Shown: piece by piece, positions 36,179 to 45,579 of the stretch
How the letters are laid out: each line of letters begins with the position of its first letter
How positions within the stretch are numbered: position 1 is the stretch's first letter
Assembly (NCBI GenBank): GCA_963702055.1
Contig: OY969702.1
Span: 1,054,001-1,118,000, forward strand
Direction of reading: 5' to 3'
Source: CAWINX01 sp963702055
Lineage (GTDB): Bacteria > Actinomycetota > Thermoleophilia > Solirubrobacterales > 70-9
DNA length: 64,000 nt
Notes under the pieces: generated by a model
The model's input: only the letters and a program-made list of their open reading frames with translations
Told to the model about the DNA's origin: nothing
Databases searched by the model: none
Translations under genes and position numbers: made by a program

Positions 36179-37186
36179 TCACTTCGTGACGCGGGCGGCG
36201 ATGCCGCCGATCAGGGCCGAGCCCGGGGCCAGCTCGACCCCCTCGAGCAGAATCGAGTCGCGGATCTGGGCGCCTGACCCGATCCGGCAACCGTCGCCGA
36301 CGATAGTCGGGCCTTCGATCCCGACCCCATCCCCCAGCTCGACCCCCTCGCCGATCAGGACTGGAGGCTCGACCAGAGCGTCGCCGAGCGGGCTGGCGGA
36401 GCGAACCCCCTCCGCCACCTCAGGCGCCCCGGGCTCGACCACAACCGCCCCGCGCAGCGCGTCGAGGTTGCCCTGCCGCAGCTCGTCGAGGTTGCCGATG
36501 TCGTTCCAGTAGGCGTCGAACTCGTGCGAGTAGAACGGCACGTCCGCCTCCAGGAGGGCCGGGAAGACGTCCATCGCCCAGTCGGCGAAACCGGGCGGAT
36601 CGTCGGGCGCCGCGGCTTTGCTGGTGCCGGGCTGGGGGAAGAAGTCGAACACCTCGGAGCGGAACATGTAGATGCCGCAATTGGCGAGGCTCGACAGCGC
36701 CTCGGCCGGGTCGGGCTTCTCCTGGAAGCCCTGGATGCGGCCGTCGGAGCCGGTGATCGCGACGCCGAACTGACTGGTGTCGGCGACTCGCTTGGTCGCC
36801 AGGGTCGCGATCCCGTCGTGGGACTCGTGGAAGTCGCGCATCGCCGCGAGGTCGATGTCGGTGAGGGCGTCGCCGGAGATAACCAGGAAGGAGTCGCCGA
36901 GGAAGCCGGCGGCGTTTCGCACCCCGCCCGAAGTCCCCAGCAGCTTCTCCTCGCGGCTGTAGGAGAGCTCGACGCCGAGGGCCGAGCCGTCGCCGAAGCG
37001 ACCCTCGATCGTCTCCGGGAACCAGTGCAGGTTGGCGATCGTCTCGCTGAAGCCGTGGCGGGCGAGCAGGCGCAGGATGTGCTCCATCACCGGCCGGTTG
37101 AGCACCGGCACCATCGGCTTCGGCATCGCGTAGGTGATCGGGCGCAACCGGGTACCCAGCCCGGCTGCGAGGACCATCGCCTTCAT
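36179..37186 (-). CDS. Sugar-1-phosphate nucleotidyltransferase
   Basis: 335 residues from ATG 37186, starting 4 nt after the ahcY stop. The catalytic loop is MVLAAGLGTRLRP with Lys of MPKPMVPV; GDALTDID binds the metal. The C-terminal third (about 250-330) has hexapeptide repeats of a left-handed beta-helix. This is the GDP-mannose/glucose-1-phosphate pyrophosphorylase fold. The sugar is probably mannose or glucose given the neighbouring isomerase. A second, related enzyme is encoded at 39647. Confidence 0.87.
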   Translation of the reverse strand: MKAMVLAAGLGTRLRPITYAMPKPMVPVLNRPVMEHILRLLARHGFSETIANLHWFPETIEGRFGDGSALGVELSYSREEKLLGTSGGVRNAAGFLGDSFLVISGDALTDIDLAAMRDFHESHDGIATLATKRVADTSQFGVAITGSDGRIQGFQEKPDPAEALSSLANCGIYMFRSEVFDFFPQPGTSKAAAPDDPPGFADWAMDVFPALLEADVPFYSHEFDAYWNDIGNLDELRQGNLDALRGAVVVEPGAPEVAEGVRSASPLGDALVEPPVLIGEGVELGDGVGIEGPTIVGDGCRIGSGAQIRDSILLEGVELAPGSALIGGIAARVTK

Positions 37187-37190
37187 CGAC

Positions 37191-38609
<1,419 letters not shown>

Positions 38610-38663
38610 CGATTCCTTTCAGCGTTCGTTGCGGGGGACCCGGCGAAGGATACGTAGATGCTT

Positions 38664-39647
38664 CTAAGGACGGCCCAGCGCGGCCTTGAAACCCTCGATC
38701 GCCTCGACCGGAAGGGGATCGACCCCGCGCGCCTCGGCCAGCTTCAGCGACACCAGGTCGCCGAGCATCACGGCCCAGAGCAGCCTCGCGACGCGGGTCT
38801 CGCCCGCCGTCTCGACCCGCACCACGGGCGCGCCGGCCTCGGCGACCGCGGCGGCGGTCAGCTCGAAGCGACGGCGCTCGCGGGGGTGCTGATCGGCGTC
38901 CTCGAGGAACACCCCCGAAAGGCGGGCGCCGCTCTCGACCCCACCCGCCCAACCGCAGATCTCGTTGTGATCGGCCTCCGGCAGCTCGGAGAAGAACGCG
39001 GGCAGCTTCGCGTTCTCGTTGACCTGGGCCTTCCAACGACGGGCGATCGGAGCGGTGAGGTCGGCCCCGGCGATGACCGGGAACGTTCCCTCGAGCTCAC
39101 CGGCGATCTCCGCGGCGCGCCCCTGGAGGGCATCCGAGCGCTCCTCGAGGAAGGCCGCGGCGGCGTCTATCTCGGTGTGGACGCGGGGCGCCGCGCCGGC
39201 CAGGGCGGCGACCTCCGTCGCGACGGCGAACATGTAGGCGACGGCGGCGCGCGGCTGCAGGATGCCGGGCAGGCCGATCACCGGAACGCCGGCCTCGCGC
39301 GCTCCGTCGACGAGGGCGCCGCCGGTACCGGCGACGATGCGGCGGGCGCCGAGCGCCTCCCCGGCGGCGAAGCAGGCGAGCGTCTCCTCGGTATTGCCCG
39401 AGTAGCTGGAGAAGAGCCCGGTCCACTCCGGCGTCACCCAACTCGGCAGCTCATAGCCGCGGACGGTGATCAACGGGCGGGTGAGACGGTCGCCGAGCGC
39501 CGCCGCCGCGAGGTCGCCGCCGATCGCCGAGCCGCCCATCCCGCAGACCATCACGCCGGCTGCGTCGGCCGCCTCGAGCCGCGCCGACTCGATCCGCCAG
39601 AGGGCGTCGCGGAGGTGATCGGGTATGGCGAGTACGTCGTCGAGCAT
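38664..39647 (-). CDS. Bifunctional phosphoglucose/phosphomannose isomerase
   Basis: 327 residues with two SIS folds. Signatures: CGMGGSAIGGD near 35, FSSYSGNTEETL near 79, VNENAKLPAFF near 209 and ADHNEICGW near 225 (catalytic Glu/His). This family interconverts fructose-6-phosphate with glucose-6- or mannose-6-phosphate. The ATG overlaps the stop of the upstream nucleotidyltransferase by 1 nt, tying it to sugar-nucleotide synthesis. Confidence 0.92.
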   Translation of the reverse strand: MLDDVLAIPDHLRDALWRIESARLEAADAAGVMVCGMGGSAIGGDLAAAALGDRLTRPLITVRGYELPSWVTPEWTGLFSSYSGNTEETLACFAAGEALGARRIVAGTGGALVDGAREAGVPVIGLPGILQPRAAVAYMFAVATEVAALAGAAPRVHTEIDAAAAFLEERSDALQGRAAEIAGELEGTFPVIAGADLTAPIARRWKAQVNENAKLPAFFSELPEADHNEICGWAGGVESGARLSGVFLEDADQHPRERRRFELTAAAVAEAGAPVVRVETAGETRVARLLWAVMLGDLVSLKLAEARGVDPLPVEAIEGFKAALGRP

Positions 39648-40630
39648 CAGGCTTGCGTCGGAACTCTTTCATCCCGGCCGACCACCGCGCCTTCGAGGGT
39701 GGCGCCGGGCGCGACCTCGACCCCCGGCGCGAGGATCGAATCGAGGACCCGGGCGCCCTCGCCGACCGCGCATCCGTCGAGCAGGACCGAGCCGCGGACC
39801 TCCGCCGCCTCGACCCGACAGCCGGGCGCGATCACGGCACGGGGGCCGACTGTCGCGGTCGAGGCGACGGTGGCGCCGGAGGCGACGAGCATGCCCGGGG
39901 CGGTGGGCGCGACACCGGTCTCGACCCTCCCCTCGAGGATGTCCCAGCTCGCTTGTAGATAGCGATCGGGGGTCCCGATGTCCATCCAGTAGCCGTCCAA
40001 CCGCAGCCCGAAGAGGCCCGCGCCGACCAGTCGCGGGAAGACGTCGCGCTCGATCGAGACGTTCTCTCCCGGCGTGATCAGGTCCATCACCGAGCGCTCA
40101 AGCACGTACATCCCGGCGTTGATCTCACCCGGAACCTCCTCGCCGGTCTTCTCGGTGAACTCGAGGACCTCCCCCTCTCCTCCGGTTCGCACCAGCCCGT
40201 ACGCCGCGGAATCCTCGACCGGGTAGAGGCCGAGCGTCGCCCTCGCCCCGTGCTCTTCGTGGAAGCGCATCAGCGCCGTCAGGTCAAGATCGGTGAGCAC
40301 GTCTCCGTTGAGGGCCAGGAAACGGTCGTCGAGGTCGTCGCCGAGCTGGTCGGCGGCAAAGCGAAAGGCTCCGGCGGTGCCGCGTGGCTCGGGCTCCACC
40401 ACGTAGCGGATGCACACCCCATCCCGCTCGCCGTCGCCGAGCGCTTCGCGCAGGACGTCGGGCAGGAAGCCACAGGCCAGGATCACCTCGGTGACGCCGT
40501 GGCGGGCCAGCCACTCGACCATGTAGGCGAGGAACGGCCTGTCGACCAGGGTCAGCGCCGGCTTCGGCACGTCTGAGGTGAGCGGGCGCAGCCGCGTTCC
40601 CTCGCCTCCAACCAAGACAATCGCCTGCAT
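39647..40630 (-). CDS. Nucleotide-sugar pyrophosphorylase (mannose-1-P guanylyltransferase-like)
   Basis: 327 residues from ATG 40630. The nucleotidyltransferase core opens IVLVGGEGTRLRPLT with VPKPAL and the metal site LNGDVLTDLD; a C-terminal beta-helix of hexapeptide repeats follows (about 245-320). It is paralogous to the 36179 gene. Neighbours (hexose isomerase, UDP-glucose dehydrogenase) indicate polysaccharide precursor supply. It starts 4 nt after the stop of the dehydrogenase gene. Confidence 0.87.
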   Translation of the reverse strand: MQAIVLVGGEGTRLRPLTSDVPKPALTLVDRPFLAYMVEWLARHGVTEVILACGFLPDVLREALGDGERDGVCIRYVVEPEPRGTAGAFRFAADQLGDDLDDRFLALNGDVLTDLDLTALMRFHEEHGARATLGLYPVEDSAAYGLVRTGGEGEVLEFTEKTGEEVPGEINAGMYVLERSVMDLITPGENVSIERDVFPRLVGAGLFGLRLDGYWMDIGTPDRYLQASWDILEGRVETGVAPTAPGMLVASGATVASTATVGPRAVIAPGCRVEAAEVRGSVLLDGCAVGEGARVLDSILAPGVEVAPGATLEGAVVGRDERVPTQA

Positions 40631-40634
40631 CGAC

Positions 40635-41951
40635 TCAGTCCGTTGTCGCCGGGGCCGGCGAGGCCTCGCCGGCGACGCCGATTCCCTCGTACTCGAAGCC
40701 TGCGGCGCGCAGAGCGCCGGGGTCGAGGAAGTTGCGCCCATCGATCAGCAGTGGCCGCGCCATCCGGTTCGCCGCCTCAGCCCAGTCCAGGTCCGCGAAC
40801 TCCGGCCACTCGGTGACCAGAACCGCCGCGTCGGCGCCCTCGAGGGCCTCGAGAGCCGAAGGGGACAGGTCGACATCGGGGAGCAACTCGCCAGCTCGCT
40901 CGCTCGCCACGGGATCGAAGGCGACCACCTCCGCGCCCTCTCCCTGCAGCCGTGCCGCAAGGACCAGGCTCGACGCCTCGCGCATGTCGTCGGTGTTGGG
41001 CTTGAAGGACAGACCGAGCAGTGCCACGCGGCGCCCGAGCAACGAGTCCAGGTGCTTCTCCAGCTTGCCGACCACCCGCCGCTTCTGCAACTCGTTGACC
41101 TCGATAACGGCGTTGAGAAGCTGAAAGTGGTACCCGGTGTTGCCGGCGAGCATCTTCAGCGCGCTGACGTCCTTGGGGAAACAACTTCCCCCATAGCCGA
41201 TTCCCGCCCGCAGGAACGCGGGACCGATCCGTTGGTCGAGGCCCATCCCCCTCGCCACCTCGCCGACGTCGGCGCCGACCTCTTCGCAGACGTTGGCGAT
41301 CTCGTTGACGAAGGAGATCTTGGTGGCGAGGAAGGCGTTGGAGGCGAGCTTGATCATCTCGGCGCTGGCGACGTCGGTGCGCACGATCTCTCCTCTCAGC
41401 GGCTCATACGCGGCCGCGACCGCGTCGGCCGCCTCCTCGTCCCCGTGGTCGGCGCCGACCACGACGCGGTCGGGGTGCATGAAGTCCTCAACCGCCGAGC
41501 CCTCCTTGAGGAACTCGGGGCAGGAGACGTAGGGAACGCCGGGGAGGTCGCGGCGGATCGCCTGGCCCGTCCCGGCCGGGACGGTGCTCTTCATCACCAG
41601 CACGTGATCGCCGTCGGCGCTCAGCTCCGCGACCACCGAGCGCACCCGCGAGAGGTCGGCGTCGCCGGAGACGGTCGGGGGGGTGTCGACACAGACGAAG
41701 AGGAGGCGGGCGGCGTCGAGGACATCCTTCATCTCGGTCGTAAAGGTCAGCCGCTCGGCGTTGTGGCGCAGCAGCTCGTCGAGCCCCGGCTCATGGATCG
41801 TCGTCTCGCCCCGGGAGAGGGCATCGACCTTCTCGGCGACGATGTCGCGGGCGATCACCGGGTGGCCGAGCTCGGCGAAACAGGCGGCAGTGACCAGGCC
41901 CACCCAGCCGACGCCGATTACCCCGATCGGCTGCTTCTCGCCGCCGCTCAC
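40635..41951 (-). CDS. UDP-glucose 6-dehydrogenase
   Basis: 438 residues. The NAD-binding start GVIGVGWVGLVTAACFAELG and the catalytic Cys in GIGYGGSCFPKD, together with the FLKEGSAVEDF segment, identify the UDP-glucose/GDP-mannose dehydrogenase family. It oxidises the sugar twice to a uronate for surface polymers. UDP-glucose is the likeliest substrate, but GDP-mannose cannot be excluded. Follows the LCP gene by 10 nt. Confidence 0.9.
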   Translation of the reverse strand: MSGGEKQPIGVIGVGWVGLVTAACFAELGHPVIARDIVAEKVDALSRGETTIHEPGLDELLRHNAERLTFTTEMKDVLDAARLLFVCVDTPPTVSGDADLSRVRSVVAELSADGDHVLVMKSTVPAGTGQAIRRDLPGVPYVSCPEFLKEGSAVEDFMHPDRVVVGADHGDEEAADAVAAAYEPLRGEIVRTDVASAEMIKLASNAFLATKISFVNEIANVCEEVGADVGEVARGMGLDQRIGPAFLRAGIGYGGSCFPKDVSALKMLAGNTGYHFQLLNAVIEVNELQKRRVVGKLEKHLDSLLGRRVALLGLSFKPNTDDMREASSLVLAARLQGEGAEVVAFDPVASERAGELLPDVDLSPSALEALEGADAAVLVTEWPEFADLDWAEAANRMARPLLIDGRNFLDPGALRAAGFEYEGIGVAGEASPAPATTD

Positions 41952-41961
41952 CGAACCACCC

Positions 41962-43602
41962 CTACCGCTTCCCGTGCCCCTTGGGGACGAGCATCTTCAC
42001 CGAGCGCGCGATCCCCACCATCTGATCGTTGGTGAGGGTGTTGAGCAGGTCGTTGGAGACCCAGTAGGTGTTGTCGCCGCGATGCCAGGCGACCATCTTC
42101 ACACGATCGCCGTCGATGAAGATCTCGTAGTCGCGCCCGTGGATCGTCTGGTGGATGCTCGGCCCGTCGAGGATCGGCGGGTTCGACCAGCCCTGGATCC
42201 CCTGGATGCCGAAGTAGGCCGTTTCGTAGGTGGCGCCATACTCGGCGACCATTCGGTAGGCCTCGTGGCGAGCGCCGTCAGTGCCCTTGATGTGGTAGAT
42301 CCGCGGATCCTGGATGTGGTAGTAGGTCGAACTCGGCTGGTAGACCGCGCCGGACGGCAGGCGGGTCGGGTAGAAGACCGCGAAGCCGCGATCCACCTTG
42401 CGGGCGACCGTCTTCGCCTCGAGCCGGCCGGCCTCGGCCGCCGGCAACAGGCCGTCGCTCCCGGGCGGCTTCGGCTTGGCCAGATGCTGCTTCGCCTGCC
42501 CCTTGTGCGCCTTTGCCTTCGCGTGCGCCTTCCCGCCGTTGCCGCCGCCGCCCTTGTGGCGCCCCTCGCTGAGGCTGCCGCGCGGGCCGGGGCTTGCCTC
42601 GATCCCGAGGAACTTGTTCACCGCGCCATGAATCGCGCCCTCCGACGCGTACACGTAGCTCGGCCCCAGGATCGCCGGGAAGTGCACCTCGTGGATCGCC
42701 GCGTTGCGCGAGGCGATGAACAGTTTCAGGACCTGGAGCATCGTCTCCGCGTCGCCGATATCGGAGGTCGTGTACCTGGTGAAGATGTCGACCAGGTCGT
42801 TGCCGCCGAAGGCGAGCTTGGAGATCGGCACCCGCTCGCGGGCGGCGCTGAGGAAATCCTGCTGACGCGCCGAGCGGACCAGGTCGGTGTCGGTGTGGCG
42901 ATAGCGCACGTAGGCCAGCGCGTTCTTGCCACAGAGCAGCTGGTAGCCGGGCTGGACGTCGATCTCGGAGTACTGCTCGGAGGCCGGCAGACCGACGTTG
43001 GAGTGGTAATAGCGACGGTCGACGTCCGCGTAGACGCAGCCGATCGCGTTGACGGCGCGGGCGAAGCCGAGGAAGTCGACGTTGACGACGTGGTTGATCC
43101 GCAGGTCGGTCAGCTGCTTGACGACGCGGAGCGTGAGTTTCGGGCCGCCGTAGGTGTAGGCGGCGTTGAACTTGTCGGTCCCGTAGCCGGGGATGTCGAC
43201 CTTAAGGTCGCGCGGGATGGACATCACGGCGATCGCGTTTCGGCTCGGATCGAGGCGCAACAGGATCGTCGTGTCGGAGCGCCCCGGGTCCCCCTTGACG
43301 CTGGCTCGCTTGTCGGAGCCGATGATGAGGATGTTCTCCGGCTCGCCTCCGTGGACCCGGGACAGGTAGCGGTTGAGTTTGTTCCTGTAGACGTTGTGGT
43401 GCGAGAGCGCAGTGGCGATGCTGCCGATGTAGAGCAGGATGCTGATCGCGGTCGCCGCCGCCGTCGCCAGCACGATCACCACCGAGGCGAGGGTGAAGCG
43501 CCACCAGTAACGCTTCGGCTTCGGCGGCGGCTCATGGTCGCCGGAGGGCGGCGGTTTCTTCGCGCCCCAGGTCGGCTGTGGCTGTTGGGGAGGCTCAGTC
43601 AT
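41962..43602 (-). CDS. LytR-CpsA-Psr (LCP) family protein
   Basis: 546 residues from ATG 43602. A Pro-rich cytoplasmic N-terminus, one membrane helix (about 35-60), and an outer LCP domain (about 88-270) with IIGSDKRAS, RSDTTILLRLD, SIPRDLKVDIPGYG and YVRYRHTDTDLVRSARQQDF. LCP enzymes attach polymers to the cell wall from lipid carriers. An extra C-terminal domain of about 180 residues follows a Lys/Gly-rich linker. It overlaps the M20 peptidase gene by 8 nt. Confidence 0.92.
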   Translation of the reverse strand: MTEPPQQPQPTWGAKKPPPSGDHEPPPKPKRYWWRFTLASVVIVLATAAATAISILLYIGSIATALSHHNVYRNKLNRYLSRVHGGEPENILIIGSDKRASVKGDPGRSDTTILLRLDPSRNAIAVMSIPRDLKVDIPGYGTDKFNAAYTYGGPKLTLRVVKQLTDLRINHVVNVDFLGFARAVNAIGCVYADVDRRYYHSNVGLPASEQYSEIDVQPGYQLLCGKNALAYVRYRHTDTDLVRSARQQDFLSAARERVPISKLAFGGNDLVDIFTRYTTSDIGDAETMLQVLKLFIASRNAAIHEVHFPAILGPSYVYASEGAIHGAVNKFLGIEASPGPRGSLSEGRHKGGGGNGGKAHAKAKAHKGQAKQHLAKPKPPGSDGLLPAAEAGRLEAKTVARKVDRGFAVFYPTRLPSGAVYQPSSTYYHIQDPRIYHIKGTDGARHEAYRMVAEYGATYETAYFGIQGIQGWSNPPILDGPSIHQTIHGRDYEIFIDGDRVKMVAWHRGDNTYWVSNDLLNTLTNDQMVGIARSVKMLVPKGHGKR

Positions 43603-44683
43603 CGAGGCGATCCGGGATGGTGCGCAAGAAGGCTTCGAGCGTCTGCCGGTAGCCCTCCAGCGCGGAGACCGAGACCCACTCCTCGGGCCCGTGATGCCCC
43701 TCCCCGACCGGGCCGAACTCGACGGCCGGCACTCCGACCCGCAGGAAGGAGACCGCGTCGGAGGCTCCGTCGCGCCCGACACTCATCGCCTCGCCACCGT
43801 GATGAGCCGCCACCGCCTCGCGCAGCGCCAGCACGAAGGCCGAGTCGCGGTCGACCACCGCCGGCGGACGGGTGAAGATCGCCGTCGCCTCCACGTCGGG
43901 GAGACCGCGCACCTGCTCGAGGATCGAGGCGGGGTCCTGGTCGGGCAGGTGGCGGATGTCGACGTCTATGACGCATCGGTCGGGAACCTTGTTGAGCGCG
44001 TCCCCACCCCAGATCCGGCCGAGATTGATCGAGGGTCGGTCAAACAGCTCAGAGCTTTGCCGGGCAAACGGTAGCGACTCGATGCTGCGGAAAACGTCGA
44101 TCGCCTTGAGCACGGCGTTGTCGCCGAGCCACGGCGTCGCCCCGTGGGCGGCGACGCCGCTCACCTCCAACCGCAGCGCCAGGACACCCTTCGCCTCGAC
44201 CCCGATGTGGAGGTCGGTCGGCTCACCGGTGATTGCGAAGTCGCCGAGGAAGCCGTTGTCGACCAGGTAATCGCTGCCGCGCTCGGCCTCCTCCTCGGAC
44301 TCCTCGTCGCCGACGATCCCCAGCCTCACCCGCACCCGGTCCTGCTCACGCATCGCCGCCGTGGTGATCAACATCGCGGCCAGCGCCCCCTTCATGTCGT
44401 AGGCGCCGCGGCCGTAGAGCCGATCGCCCTCGACCCGCGGCTCGAACTGGCCGGGCCGCCCGGGCACCACGTCGAGGTGGCCGTGCAGGACAACCGTCGG
44501 CGCATCGACGGGCCCGACCTCTGCGCGCAGCACCGGCAGGCCGCGCACCTCGTCGGCGACGACCTCGATCCCGCGAGCCTCCAACCATCCCTCGACGAAG
44601 CCGGCGGCCTCGATCACGCCATCGGACTCCGAGCTGTCATAAGCGATCAGTCGCTTGGCAAGGCCGATCAGCTCGTCGCTCAT
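43595..44683 (-). CDS. M20-family metallopeptidase/deacylase (ArgE/DapE-like)
   Basis: 362 residues. Zinc ligands and catalytic residues are visible in VVLHGHLDVVPG (near 68), YGRGAYDMKG (near 92), GDEESEEEAE (near 125) and a late VEFGPVGEGHHGPEEWVS. DapE, ArgE and carboxypeptidase-like members cannot be told apart here. Just upstream (44704-45155) lie two large palindromic elements, so the promoter must lie in or beyond them. Confidence 0.85.
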   Translation of the reverse strand: MSDELIGLAKRLIAYDSSESDGVIEAAGFVEGWLEARGIEVVADEVRGLPVLRAEVGPVDAPTVVLHGHLDVVPGRPGQFEPRVEGDRLYGRGAYDMKGALAAMLITTAAMREQDRVRVRLGIVGDEESEEEAERGSDYLVDNGFLGDFAITGEPTDLHIGVEAKGVLALRLEVSGVAAHGATPWLGDNAVLKAIDVFRSIESLPFARQSSELFDRPSINLGRIWGGDALNKVPDRCVIDVDIRHLPDQDPASILEQVRGLPDVEATAIFTRPPAVVDRDSAFVLALREAVAAHHGGEAMSVGRDGASDAVSFLRVGVPAVEFGPVGEGHHGPEEWVSVSALEGYRQTLEAFLRTIPDRLDD

Positions 44684-44703
44684 GCTTCGGGGCCTCTCTG
44701 AGG

Positions 44704-44850
44704 GGAGGGGTCCAGCCGCCCTCCGCGGGAATTTGTCGCGCGCCCTTCGGGCGCTGCTCCGGATGACAGTGCGCGCCTATGGCGCGCAGAAGACAGATTG
44801 CATGTCGCGGGCTTCGCCCACATTCCCGCGGAGGGCAACCGGACCCCTCC
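44704..44850 (-). repeat. Cloverleaf palindromic element, copy 1
   Basis: 147 bp with outer arms GGAGGGGTCC (44704-44713) and GGACCCCTCC (44841-44850), and an inner constant arm CCCTCCGCGGGAAT. Inside are three hairpins; read on the minus strand they are GGGC-GAA-GCCC, TGCGCGCC-ATA-GGCGCGCA and GCGCCC-GAA-GGGCGC. Linkers ATGCAATCTG and GGAGC are shared with copy 2 at 45006, which lies on the opposite strand. Confidence 0.75.
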
Positions 44851-45005
44851 TACCAACGAACTCCGACAGCTTCGAGAACAAGCCGGGCCCAACCAGCTGA
44901 GTCGCCCGGCCAAATGCTGCGAAGCACCAGTGGCCGCGCGCTGGGAGGGTTTGAACTGCGTGCTCGAGCGGCAAAGCTTTTCCGTTTCCTCGGATGCGGT
45001 CTGGG
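44851..45005. other. Unassigned 155-bp spacer between the two cloverleaf elements
   Basis: No convincing protein or RNA gene is seen. Part of it (minus strand about 44930-44870) faintly resembles a tRNA D-arm, but no acceptor stem or T-arm pairs. It may belong to a composite element made of the two flanking copies. Confidence 0.4.
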
Positions 45006-45155
45006 GCGAGGGGAGGCGATACCCCTCCGCGGGAATGTCGCGAAGCGGCGATATGCAATCTGATTCTTGCGCGCCATAGGCGCGCACAAACATCTGGAGC
45101 TGCACCCGAAGGGTGCGCGACTCAATTCTCGCGGAGGGGTATCGCCTCCCCTCGC
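45006..45155 (+). repeat. Cloverleaf palindromic element, copy 2
   Basis: 150 bp with arms GCGAGGGGAGGCGATACCCC and their complement (ending 45155). The hairpins are GTCGC-GAA-GCGGC, TGCGCGCC-ATA-GGCGCGCA and GCACCC-GAA-GGGTGC. Compared with copy 1 the third hairpin has a G-C to A-T pair exchange and the outer arms differ but still pair. It ends 3 nt before the atpC stop codon. Confidence 0.75.
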
Positions 45156-45158
45156 GCA

Positions 45159-45569
45159 TCACCCGGCGATGGAGAGAAATGCCTCCGCCCGATCGCGGTC
45201 TTTGATCGCCCTGGCCGCCTCGCCGCTGCCGTCGGCGGCCTCCGCCAGCCGCTGTTCGGCGTCAGCGAGTTGCTCTTTCAGCGCAGCGGTGTCGAGGTCC
45301 TCGGGGGCGATCGCCTCTTCGACCAGCAACCGGGCCCGGTTGCCGAATACCTGCAGCCAGCCGTGGGCCTGCGCGTAGCGCTTCGTCTCGGAATCGCTGA
45401 GGTGAAGCCGCAGCTCGGTCGGCCGCAGGGCGGCCAGCAACGGCGCGTGGTTGGCGAGAATGCCGACCTCGCCGACCGCGGTGCGGGTCGAGACCTGGCG
45501 CACCTCACCCGCGAAGACCTCCCCCTCCGGGGTGAGGACCTCGACGTCGACCATGTGCTCGGCGGCCAC
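45159..45569 (-). CDS. atpC: ATP synthase F1 subunit epsilon
   Basis: 136 residues from GTG 45569 (GGGGGAG 4 nt upstream; an ATG at 45554 is also possible). The N-terminal beta-sandwich (VDVEVLTPEGEVFAG, VGEVGILANHAPLLAAL) and the C-terminal helical pair with DLDTAALKEQLADAEQRL are clear. It caps the rotor and can brake ATP hydrolysis. Last gene of the atp operon, just before the cloverleaf elements. Confidence 0.95.
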   Translation of the reverse strand: MAAEHMVDVEVLTPEGEVFAGEVRQVSTRTAVGEVGILANHAPLLAALRPTELRLHLSDSETKRYAQAHGWLQVFGNRARLLVEEAIAPEDLDTAALKEQLADAEQRLAEAADGSGEAARAIKDRDRAEAFLSIAG

Positions 45570-45579
45570 GCGTCTCCCC

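Noticed and set aside
38610..38663. Possible SAH riboswitch before ahcY
   Set aside because: The 54-bp gap is too short for the motif and lacks its conserved core.
41683..43875. 730-codon open frame on the plus strand opposite the LCP and dehydrogenase genes
   Set aside because: Spans two well-supported minus-strand genes and their junction; no recognisable motif, so an antisense artefact.
44870..44930. Possible degenerate tRNA on the minus strand between the cloverleaf elements
   Set aside because: Only a D-arm-like GACTCAGCTGGTTGG is present; acceptor and T stems do not pair.
44704..45155. CRISPR array
   Set aside because: Only two copies in opposite orientation, each about 150 bp with internal hairpins; no regular short repeat-spacer pattern and no cas genes.
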